Shown here piece after piece: positions 9,307-16,456 of a stretch of DNA of 57,937 bases. The position numbers and the translations under genes were made by a program. Source of the DNA: JBFGCA01 sp041567315 (GTDB lineage: Bacteria > Acidobacteriota > Thermoanaerobaculia > Multivoradales > JAHEKO01); the NCBI GenBank assembly GCA_041567315.1, contig JBFGCA010000014.1, forward strand, positions 1-57,937, given 5' to 3'. The first letter of the stretch is position 1. Every line of letters begins with the position of its first letter. The notes below the pieces were generated by a model. That model was given only the letters and a program-made list of their open reading frames with translations, was not told the origin of the DNA and ran no database searches.

Positions 9307-10889
9307 GCCGGCGCTACGACGCGGTCGTCGTCGGCGGCGGCCACAACGGGCTGATCTGCGCCGCCTATCTGGCGCGGGCCGGCCGCAAGGTGCTGGTCGT
9401 CGAGCGCCGTCACCTGCTGGGCGGCTCGGCGGTCACCGAGGAGCTCTACCCCGGGTTCAAGTTCTCGGTCTGCTCGTACGTGGTGAGCCTGTTCCGGCCG
9501 TCGATCATCCGCGACCTCGAGCTGCCGCGGCACGGGATGGAGATCCTCCCGCTCGAGACCGCCTTCACCCCGCTGCCGGGCGATCGCGGTCTGTGCCGCT
9601 GGGCCGACGCCGAGCGCAGCCGGCGCGAGATCTCGCGGTTCAGCGCCCGCGACGCCGAGATCTACCCCGAGTTCAGCCTGACCATGACCCGCGCCGCGCA
9701 GCTGGTGCGCGACGTCATCGACTCGCCGGCGCCCGATCCGCTGTCCTGGGACCCGCGCGAGCTGCTGCGGCTGCTCAGGCTGGGGCGCAAGCTCCGCTCC
9801 GGCGGCAGCGAGACCATGCACTTGAACCTCAAGCTCTTGACCATGAGCGCCGTCGACTTCCTCGACATGTGGTTCGAGTCCGACGTGCTCAAGGCGCCGA
9901 TGTCGGTGAGCGGGATCATCGGCACCTATCAGGGCGTGCGCTCGCCGGGCACCGCCTACGTGCTGCTCCACCACTACATGGGCGAGATCGACGGCGCCTT
10001 CCGCTCCTGGGGCTACTCGAAGGGCGGCACCGGCGGCGTCAGCCTGGCCTGCGCGCGGGCCGCCGAGGGCTTTGGCGCCGAGATCCGCACCGAGGCGACG
10101 GTCGAGCGGGTGCAACTCCGGAACGGCCGCGCCACCGGCGTGGTGCTGGCCGGCGGCGAGGAGATCGAGGCCCGGACCGTGGTCTCGAGCTGCGACCCCC
10201 GTCTTACCTTCTTCGGGCTGGTGGGCGAGGAGCACCTCGACCCCGAGTTCACCGCCCAGATCCAGCGCTACAAGCTGCGCGGCAGCTCCGGCAAGGTCAA
10301 CCTGGCGGTCGACCGCCTGCCGCGCTTCTTCGGCCGCGAGGGGAGCGCCCACCTGCGCGGCGACGTCGCCATCGCCCCCGGCATCGACTACCTGGAGCGC
10401 GCCTTCGACGACGCCAAGTACGGCGCCTTCTCGCGCCGCCCTTACATCAACGTCGTCATCCCGTCGATCATGGACCCCAGCGTGGCGCCGCCGGGCAAGC
10501 ACATCATCTCGATGTTCGTGCAGTACGCGCCCTACCACCTGGCCGAGGGCGCCGAGAGCTGGCCCGACCAGCGCGAGGCGTTCGGCGACGCGGTGGTCGA
10601 GACCCTGGCCGAGTACTGCCCCGGGCTCGAGGAGTCGATCCTCTTCCGCCAGGTGCTGACGCCCTGGGACCTGGAGCAGGAGTACGGGCTCACCGAGGGC
10701 AACATCTTCCAGGGCGAGCTGAGCCTCGAGCAGCTCCTCTTCCAGCGGCCGGCCGCCGGCTGGTCGCGCTACCGGACGCCGGTCAGGAGCCTGTGGATGT
10801 GCGGCTCGGGGACCCACCCGGGCGGCGGCATCATGGGCGCCCCCGGGCAGCTCGCCGCCGCCGCCCTGCTGCGATCGGGGGAGCTATGA
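9303..10889 (+). CDS. PYROXD2-like NAD(P)/FAD-dependent oxidoreductase, first of two paralogues
   Basis: A 528-residue flavoprotein. The N-terminal dinucleotide-binding fold is clear: YDAVVVGGGHNGLICAAYLA followed by VVERR and LGGSAVTEE. The C-terminus has the FAD-closing motif LWMCGSGTHPGGGIMGAPG. It belongs to the phytoene-desaturase/amine-oxidase superfamily, nearest in pattern to PYROXD2-type proteins; Rossmann-like at the ends with a substrate domain between. Its ATG overlaps the stop of the GcvT-like gene and its stop overlaps the ATG of the next paralogue (ATGA at both junctions). Carotenoid synthesis is unlikely: no crtB or crtE is nearby and the partner is a folate enzyme. Substrate unknown. 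Confidence 0.88.
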   Translation: MSRRYDAVVVGGGHNGLICAAYLARAGRKVLVVERRHLLGGSAVTEELYPGFKFSVCSYVVSLFRPSIIRDLELPRHGMEILPLETAFTPLPGDRGLCRWADAERSRREISRFSARDAEIYPEFSLTMTRAAQLVRDVIDSPAPDPLSWDPRELLRLLRLGRKLRSGGSETMHLNLKLLTMSAVDFLDMWFESDVLKAPMSVSGIIGTYQGVRSPGTAYVLLHHYMGEIDGAFRSWGYSKGGTGGVSLACARAAEGFGAEIRTEATVERVQLRNGRATGVVLAGGEEIEARTVVSSCDPRLTFFGLVGEEHLDPEFTAQIQRYKLRGSSGKVNLAVDRLPRFFGREGSAHLRGDVAIAPGIDYLERAFDDAKYGAFSRRPYINVVIPSIMDPSVAPPGKHIISMFVQYAPYHLAEGAESWPDQREAFGDAVVETLAEYCPGLEESILFRQVLTPWDLEQEYGLTEGNIFQGELSLEQLLFQRPAAGWSRYRTPVRSLWMCGSGTHPGGGIMGAPGQLAAAALLRSGEL

Positions 10890-12484
10890 GCGAGCGCTAC
10901 GACGCGGTCGTCATCGGGGCCGGCCCCAACGGGCTGGCCGCCGCCGCCCTGCTCGCCAAGCGCGGCCGCAAGACGATGGTGGTCGAGCGCCGCGAGATGG
11001 TGGGCGGGCTGGCCGCCAGCGAGGAGTTCCACCCCGGCTACCGCACCTCCGGAGTGCTGCACGACACCTCGGGCCTGCGCCCGTGGGTGGTCGCGGCGCT
11101 CGAGCTCGACAAGCACGGCCTGGTCCGGCGGCCCGACCCGCCGCCGGTGCTGGTGCCCCAGCGGGAGGGGCCGGGCCTGGTGCTGTGGCGGGACCCGCAG
11201 CGGGCGGCCGAGGAGCTGGCCGCCCTGTCACCCGGCGCACCCGAGCGCTACGCCGACTACCGCGCCTTCGTGGCCCGGCTCGACCCGGTATTCCAGCGGC
11301 TCACCGCCGGCCCGCCGCCCGACCTCTTCGACCCCGGCGCCGCCGGTCTGCTGAGCCTCGGCCGCCCCGCCTTCGCGCTCCGCCGTCTCGGCAGGCGGCG
11401 GTTCGCCGAAGTGCTGCGGGTGATGCCCACCTGCGTCGCCGACTGGCTCGGCGAACGCTTCGAGAGCGAGCTGCTCAAGGCCGCCCTCGCCGCCCCCGCC
11501 ATCTGGTCGACCTACACCGGGCCGCGCTCGGCGGGCAGCACCACCAACCTGCTGCTCGCCGAGACCACCGCCGGGACGCCGGTCGCCGGCGGCGCGCGGG
11601 GCCTCGTCGCCGCCCTCGAGCGGGCGGCGGCGGCCCACGGCGTCGAGATCCTCACCAGCAGTCCGGTCGACCAGCTGCGGGTGCGCGACGGCCGCGTCGT
11701 CGGCGTGCGGCTCGGCAGCGGCGAGCGGATCGAGGCCCCGGCGGTCCTCGCCTCGTGCGACCCCAAGCGGCTGTTCCTGCGGCACCTGCCCCCCGAGCTG
11801 CTGACCCACCGTCTGGGCCGCGACGTCGCCAACCTCCGCACCCGCGGCACCGCCGCCAAGATCGACCTGGCGCTCTCGGCCTATCCGGAATTCGCCTGCC
11901 GGCCGGGCCTGGTGGCCGAATCGATCCGCACCGGCGAGAGCCTCGAGGAGCAGGAGCGGGCCTTCGACGCCGTCAAGTACCGCCGCTTCTCCGAGCGGCC
12001 GATCCTCGACGTCCAGGTGCCCACCGTCGAGGCCAGCGGACCGACCTCCGAGCTGGCGCCGACCGGCCACCACGTCTTCTCGATCCTGGTCCACTTCGCG
12101 CCCTACCGGCTCGACGTCGACGGCGCCGCCGGCAGCGACCCTGCCGCCGACCCCGAGCGCGGCTGGAGCGAGGAGCAGCGCGAGCGGCTCTACCAGGCCG
12201 TGATGCGGGTGCTCGCCGGCTACGCCCCCGGCATCGAGGGCCTGGTCGTCGGCCGCCGCGTCCTCACGCCGCGCGACTTCGAGTCGCAGTACGGCGTCAC
12301 CGGCGGCCACCTCCACCACGGCGAGCACGCCATCGACCAGCTCCTGGTCCGCCCCACCCCCGAGACCGCCCGCTACCGCACCCCCTACCCCGGCCTCTAC
12401 CTCTGCGGCAGCGGCAGCCACCCCGGCGGCGGCCTCACCTGCGCCCCCGGCGTCCTCGGCGCGAGGGCCGCGCTGGCGGGCTGA
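10886..12484 (+). CDS. PYROXD2-like NAD(P)/FAD-dependent oxidoreductase, second paralogue
   Basis: A 532-residue paralogue of the preceding protein: N-terminal YDAVVIGAGPNGLAAAALLA, then VVERREMVGGLAASEEF, and C-terminal LYLCGSGSHPGGGLTCAPGV. The two share order and motifs but differ through the middle, as expected of old duplicates that may form a heteromer or act in sequence. The start overlaps the upstream stop as ATGA. This is the last gene of the plus-strand block; the convergent Doc gene ends 12 bases further on, so there is almost no room for a terminator. Confidence 0.88.
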   Translation: MSERYDAVVIGAGPNGLAAAALLAKRGRKTMVVERREMVGGLAASEEFHPGYRTSGVLHDTSGLRPWVVAALELDKHGLVRRPDPPPVLVPQREGPGLVLWRDPQRAAEELAALSPGAPERYADYRAFVARLDPVFQRLTAGPPPDLFDPGAAGLLSLGRPAFALRRLGRRRFAEVLRVMPTCVADWLGERFESELLKAALAAPAIWSTYTGPRSAGSTTNLLLAETTAGTPVAGGARGLVAALERAAAAHGVEILTSSPVDQLRVRDGRVVGVRLGSGERIEAPAVLASCDPKRLFLRHLPPELLTHRLGRDVANLRTRGTAAKIDLALSAYPEFACRPGLVAESIRTGESLEEQERAFDAVKYRRFSERPILDVQVPTVEASGPTSELAPTGHHVFSILVHFAPYRLDVDGAAGSDPAADPERGWSEEQRERLYQAVMRVLAGYAPGIEGLVVGRRVLTPRDFESQYGVTGGHLHHGEHAIDQLLVRPTPETARYRTPYPGLYLCGSGSHPGGGLTCAPGVLGARAALAG

Positions 12485-12496
12485 AGGCGGCCTCGA

Positions 12497-12892
12497 TCAG
12501 GTCGCCGGCTCTCGGTGGCGCACATGCTCGCGTAGCCATTCCACCAGTCCAGGTCGGTCTACCCGACCGGCAGCCAGCCCCAGCATGAGCTGCTCCTGTT
12601 CGTCGGTGCCGGCGTCGATCTCGAAGCCGTTCAAGACCAGGAACGTCTCCATGGCTGCGTGGCCGACCCGCTTGTTGCCATCGAGAAAGGGGTGGTTCTT
12701 GACCAGGGTGAAGCCCAGCGCAGCCGCCTTCTCGACCGGCGTCGGGTAGAGGTCCTCGCCGCCGAAGCTCATTCGAGGTTGCGCTATCGCCGACTCGAGA
12801 GCGCCGAGATCTCGGATTCCGTGAGATCCGCCGGAGGCTTCGATCACCAGCCGATGCAGCTCGGTCACTTCCGCCAGGCTCAGATACCGCAT
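12497..12892 (-). CDS. doc: Doc (death-on-curing) family toxin with Fic fold
   Basis: A 131-residue protein of normal Doc size. It carries the Fic/Doc active-site loop HPFLDGNKRVGH at residues 67-78; His67, Asp71, Asn73 and Arg75 correspond to the conserved H-x-F-x-D-x-N-x-x-R positions. Doc proteins phosphorylate EF-Tu and stop translation when not neutralised. The ATG at 12892 shares one base with the stop of the upstream antitoxin (TGATG), so the pair is translationally coupled. A TTG at 12895 is also in frame but the ATG is preferred. All catalytic residues are present, so the toxin appears functional. Confidence 0.9.
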   Translation of the reverse strand: MRYLSLAEVTELHRLVIEASGGSHGIRDLGALESAIAQPRMSFGGEDLYPTPVEKAAALGFTLVKNHPFLDGNKRVGHAAMETFLVLNGFEIDAGTDEQEQLMLGLAAGRVDRPGLVEWLREHVRHREPAT

Positions 12893-13086
12893 CAACTGAG
12901 GCGTCGATACAGGTCCCGGTTCTTCTGCAGGACGTACTGCGCGGCCGAATCGAAGTCGCCGGCCTCGTGGTTGAGCAGGTCGAGCACGGCGGCCGTCGCC
13001 AGATCGTCCGGCCTCACCCCCAGCCGTCGTGCGACTCCACGCAGCTTGTCTGCCTGGACCTGCGGAAGCTCGATGCGGATCTTCAT
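12892..13086 (-). CDS. Antitoxin partner of Doc, small DNA-binding-type protein
   Basis: A 64-residue protein starting MKIRIELPQVQADKLRG, with a short beta strand followed by helices, as in ribbon-helix-helix antitoxins that bind their own operator as dimers. It lies directly upstream of doc and overlaps it by one base, the usual antitoxin-first order. A GGAG ribosome site lies about ten bases before the ATG. Family membership rests on size, predicted fold and context rather than a diagnostic motif. Confidence 0.75.
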   Translation of the reverse strand: MKIRIELPQVQADKLRGVARRLGVRPDDLATAAVLDLLNHEAGDFDSAAQYVLQKNRDLYRRLS

Positions 13087-13212
13087 CGCCGGAATCTCCG
13101 AACGGATCCTACTACCTGATTTCCTCCCTCTTCGCCGTGGCCCGCTCGCCGGCCGACCTGGCCGACTTCACCACGGGCTGCTAGCGTCGGAGGAGACGGA
13201 AGGAGGTTCGGG

Positions 13213-13506
13213 ATGCACCGATTCATCGCCCTCGTCGACTTCACGCCACAGGGCCTGGCCGCGATCGGCGACACCGTCGAGCGCAGTGACGCGTTTCGCG
13301 AGACCGCGGCCGCCACGGGCGCCAAGGTGCACGAGGTCTACTGGACCCTCGGCGCGCACGACGGCGTCCTGATCTTCGACGCCGCCGACGCCCGCGCGGC
13401 CAGCGCGCTGATGCTCAAGCTCGCCGGCGCCGGCAACGTCAAGACCCACACCCTACGCGCCATCCAGCGCGACGAGATGCTGGAGATCCTCAACCGACTC
13501 GACTGA
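13213..13506 (+). CDS. GYD-domain family protein
   Basis: A 97-residue protein beginning MHRFIALVDFTPQGLAAIGDT and containing KVHEVYWTLGAHDGVLIF. This matches GYD-domain proteins, small ferredoxin-like (dimeric alpha-beta barrel) proteins named for a GxYD-type loop, which here reads GAHDG. Function of the family is unknown. A strong ribosome site (GGAAGGAGG) precedes the ATG. It stands alone on the plus strand between two minus-strand toxin-antitoxin loci. Confidence 0.82.
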   Translation: MHRFIALVDFTPQGLAAIGDTVERSDAFRETAAATGAKVHEVYWTLGAHDGVLIFDAADARAASALMLKLAGAGNVKTHTLRAIQRDEMLEILNRLD

Positions 13507-13521
13507 GGTGTTCAGCGGGCC

Positions 13522-13734
13522 TTACGCAAACTGAAGCCGCCGGCCTTTGGGTTCCGGTACGGCCCGGCCGAACTCCTTCGCCGTGTCGATCCAAAGGTCG
13601 ATCGCATCGTGGCAGTTCGCGAGGGCCGCATCCGGCGAATCCCCATGCGCGGAGCAGCCGGGCAGCTCGGGTACCTCGGCGATGAACGCGGCATCCTCAT
13701 CGCTCCAGTAGATGATCACCTCGTACTTGTGCAT
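13522..13734 (-). CDS. hicB: HicB-family antitoxin
   Basis: A 70-residue protein starting MHKYEVIIYWSDEDAAFIAE and containing VPELPGCSAHGDSPDAALANC, the HicB partial-RNase-H-like antitoxin signature. The start at 13734 is preferred over upstream in-frame codons because it gives the exact family N-terminus and overlaps the end of the hicA remnant by one base (TGATG). The reading frame is intact although its toxin partner is deleted, so it may now be an orphan. HicB proteins of this short class often lack a separate DNA-binding domain, and none is visible here. Confidence 0.88.
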   Translation of the reverse strand: MHKYEVIIYWSDEDAAFIAEVPELPGCSAHGDSPDAALANCHDAIDLWIDTAKEFGRAVPEPKGRRLQFA

Positions 13735-13885
13735 CAGTCTTCGCTTCCCAGACCGTACCGGGTCAGGACCTTTCGAACCTGCCGTACCTGATAGGGCTTC
13801 GCCATGCTGCCCTCGCGCTGAAGGTTGATCAGGCATCGGACCGCCCCGAGAGAATCTGCGACAGCAGCCTCTCGCTCTTGGCCAT
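13734..13885 (-). pseudogene. hicA: hicA toxin remnant with internal deletion
   Basis: Reading from ATG 13885 gives MAKSERLLSQILSGRSDA and then a stop. In another frame the downstream DNA continues INLQREGSMAKPYQV, then RQVRKVLTRYGLGSED and a stop that overlaps hicB. Those two pieces are the N-terminal and C-terminal ends of a HicA-type mRNA interferase. The middle third, which in this family carries the LGF...RGSHHIF segment with the catalytic His, is absent and the frame is shifted at the join (near 13827-13835). What is seen: two fragments and a frameshift. Inference: a deletion inactivated the toxin. Confidence 0.82.
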
Positions 13886-13925
13886 CGGCTGACTCTACCA
13901 ACGACCCAGCCTGACCCGTCCCCGG

Positions 13926-16037
13926 CTAGTTGTTGGGGACCAGGCGCTCGGCCGCCGCGGTTGCCTGGCGCAGCTCGGCGTCCAGGGCGGGGTCGTCGCG
14001 GGCGAGGTCGATGACGCGGCGGTAGAGGGCGAGAGCTTCGGTGCGGCGCGCCATGCGCTCGAGCTGGACGGCGAGGTTGTAGAGGCTCGGCGCGTTTGCG
14101 GGTGCTGCCTCGACGGCCTGACGGAAAGCGGCGAGGGCCGCGTCGTCCGCGCCCGAGGCGGCGAGGGCCATGCCGAGGCCGTTCCAGGCAAACACGTAGG
14201 CCGGGTTGATTTCCAGGGCCTGGCGGTAGTGCTCGATGGCGTCGGGGTGGCGCTCAGTGCGGCGATAGAGGTCGCCGAGACGGTGGTGGGCGACGACGCT
14301 CGCCGGGTCTAGCTGGATGGCCGTCAGGAACGCCTGCTCGGCGGCCGCAGCGTCGTCGCGCCGCGCCAGGAGGAAGCCCAGCTCGGCGTGGTTGGCGGCG
14401 GTCGCCAGACCGCGGTCGATCGCCAGGCGGTAGACGCGCTCGGCTTCGGCCCATTCTCCGAGGCGGACGTAGGCGGCTCCCAGGTAGTCGTAGAGCAGGG
14501 GAATGTCCGGTTCGGCGGCAAGCAGCTCGGCAAGCACCTGGGCCGCCGTGCGGTCGTCGCCCCGGCCGAGGTGCGCGGTCGCGAGCTGGATCTGTTGCCA
14601 TACCGCCAGCTTGCCCTTGGGGTCGGGTGCAGTCCCTTCCCTACCCGGCCTGCTTGCCGGCCGCGAGCCCGAGAGATAGCCGAGGCTCCGCAATCGGGCC
14701 GCCGTCTCGTCGTCCGGCGGCGCGGCCAAGACCGGGTCGCGGGGCGCGTCGAGGTCGGCGATCCGGCCCAGCTCGCCCTGGAGCCGGCGCGCCACCTCGG
14801 GCCGGGCGGCGTAGAGGTTGGTGGTCTCGCCGGGGTCGGCGGCGAGGTCGTAAAGCTCGGGCTGCGGGGCGAGGATCAGCTTGAAGCCCTCCGACTCGAG
14901 GGCGTAGAGCGGGCTCCAGCGCAGGTGCAGCTCGCCGTAGAGCGACTCGCCGTAGGCGGTGAGCTCCCCGCCGGCGACGGGCTCGCCCTCGCCCTCGCGG
15001 CCGTAGCGCCGGACCAGCGGCCGCAGGCTCACCCCCTCGCCGAGGGCGGCCGGGATCCCCAGGTAGTCGAGCAGGGTGGGGGCCAGGTCGATGAGCCGCA
15101 CCACCTCGTCGACCTCGACCCGCACCGGCAGCAGACCCGGAGCGTGGAGCAGCAGCGGCACGTGCAGGGTCGAGTTGTAGATGAACAGCGCGTGGGTGGC
15201 CTCGCCGTGCTGGCCCAGCCCCTCGCCGTGGTCCCCGGCCACCGCCAGCAGCGTGCGATGGGCGAGGCCCCGCCGGTCGAGGGCGTCGACGACGCGGCCG
15301 GCGATCTCGTCGACGTAGGCGATCTCGCCGGCGTAGGGATCGGCCGCGTAGCGGCTGGCGAAGGGCTCGGGCGGCTCGTAGGGCGCGTGCGGGTCGTAGA
15401 GGTGGAGCCAGGCGAAGAACGGGGGGCTGGCCGGGCCCGACCGCTGATCTCGCACCCCGAGCCACCGGTCGAAGGCCTCGAACACCGCCCCGGCGGGGCG
15501 CTCCGCCTCGTAACGCTCCAGCATCGCAGGATCGCGGGTGACGTCGTCGTCGTAGAGGTCGAACCCCTGGGCCAGACCGAAGCGGCGGTCGAGCACGAAA
15601 CTGCCGACGAAGGCGGCGGTCTCGTAGCCCTGCTCGCGGAGGACCTCGGCCAGCGCCACCTGCTCGTCGGCCAGCCGGTAGGCGCCGTTGTCGCGCACGC
15701 CGTGGGCCGGCGGGTAGAGACCGGTGAGGATCGAGGCGTGCGACGGCAGCGTCAGCGGCGCCGGCGCCCGGGCGAGGGTGAAGTTGACGCCGGTGCGGGC
15801 CAGGCGGTCGAGGTTCGGCGTGCGGGCCGTCCGCGAGCCGTTGACGCCGAGGGCGTCGGCGCGGACGGTGTCGAGGGTCAGTAGGACGAGGTTGCGCCGG
15901 GTCTCGGGGCGGGGGATGGAGGGGGTCTGGGCGCCCAGGTGGTCGGTGGGGATCGAGACCAGGAGGCAGAACAGAGATGCCAGGACCGCGCGGCAACCGG
16001 GAGCCTGCCGAGTGGACTTGAGCAGTGCACCGGTCAT
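13926..16037 (-). CDS. Exported sulfatase/alkaline-phosphatase-superfamily hydrolase fused to C-terminal TPRs
   Basis: A 703-residue protein; ATG 16037 is chosen because it gives a signal peptide (residues 1-36, ending LGAQ), while the longer frame adds a Pro/Arg-rich lead. Residues 45-430 form the sulfatase fold: LLTLDTVRADALG with metal Asp56, the nucleophile segment at 96-100, and AGDHGEGLGQHGE with metal ligands. The nucleophile motif is T-L-P-S-H instead of C/S-x-P-x-R, so formylglycine cannot form; Thr96 is the likely nucleophile, as in phospho-transfer members of the superfamily. Residues about 510-700 are TPRs. It is thus more likely a phosphodiesterase or phosphotransferase at the envelope than a sulfatase. 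The M14 peptidase gene is divergent. Confidence 0.85.
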   Translation of the reverse strand: MTGALLKSTRQAPGCRAVLASLFCLLVSIPTDHLGAQTPSIPRPETRRNLVLLTLDTVRADALGVNGSRTARTPNLDRLARTGVNFTLARAPAPLTLPSHASILTGLYPPAHGVRDNGAYRLADEQVALAEVLREQGYETAAFVGSFVLDRRFGLAQGFDLYDDDVTRDPAMLERYEAERPAGAVFEAFDRWLGVRDQRSGPASPPFFAWLHLYDPHAPYEPPEPFASRYAADPYAGEIAYVDEIAGRVVDALDRRGLAHRTLLAVAGDHGEGLGQHGEATHALFIYNSTLHVPLLLHAPGLLPVRVEVDEVVRLIDLAPTLLDYLGIPAALGEGVSLRPLVRRYGREGEGEPVAGGELTAYGESLYGELHLRWSPLYALESEGFKLILAPQPELYDLAADPGETTNLYAARPEVARRLQGELGRIADLDAPRDPVLAAPPDDETAARLRSLGYLSGSRPASRPGREGTAPDPKGKLAVWQQIQLATAHLGRGDDRTAAQVLAELLAAEPDIPLLYDYLGAAYVRLGEWAEAERVYRLAIDRGLATAANHAELGFLLARRDDAAAAEQAFLTAIQLDPASVVAHHRLGDLYRRTERHPDAIEHYRQALEINPAYVFAWNGLGMALAASGADDAALAAFRQAVEAAPANAPSLYNLAVQLERMARRTEALALYRRVIDLARDDPALDAELRQATAAAERLVPNN

Positions 16038-16456
16038 TCGTGGATGCACCGCTGGATCTTCTCGCGGTGCGGGTGGTGGTTCAACCGGGCGAGACAGTGG
16101 TGGTGGGGTCAATCTGAAGGGTCGGTGGCGAGGGGCCGGCCGGGGCGGGGCCCGCCTGGGACCGGAGCCGGCCCTGAGGAACTTCACGGGGGAGGGCCGG
16201 CTCCTCCTGTCCGCCTTCGCGCTGGACGGCGTTCGACCTTCGAAGCTTCGCGCAGGCGCTCGGCTCCAGGCCCCTGTCGCACCCCGCCCCGGCCGGCTTC
16301 ACGGTCCGTGTGGATTGACCCGCGACCGTCGGGGGCCGGCAAGACCCATGACGATAACGTGGTCACTGTGCCGGCATGGACCTGTGGGACTCTTACGTGG
16401 AATCATCCGCGGCGGTGTTGCTACATCGAGCGGTTCGAGAAGTCGCCGGCCGGCGC
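16038..16456. other. Divergent intergenic region between the sulfatase-like and M14 genes
   Basis: 419 bases separate two divergent start codons. Short frames exist on both strands but have no recognisable product, no good start signals, and fit the high-GC shadow pattern. It should hold promoters for both neighbours; no convincing -35/-10 pair or operator was identified. Confidence 0.5.

Noticed and set aside
9303..12484. Carotenoid desaturase operon
   Set aside because: The flavoproteins share only the superfamily FAD motifs with phytoene desaturases; no phytoene synthase or prenyltransferase is nearby, and a folate enzyme is coupled instead.
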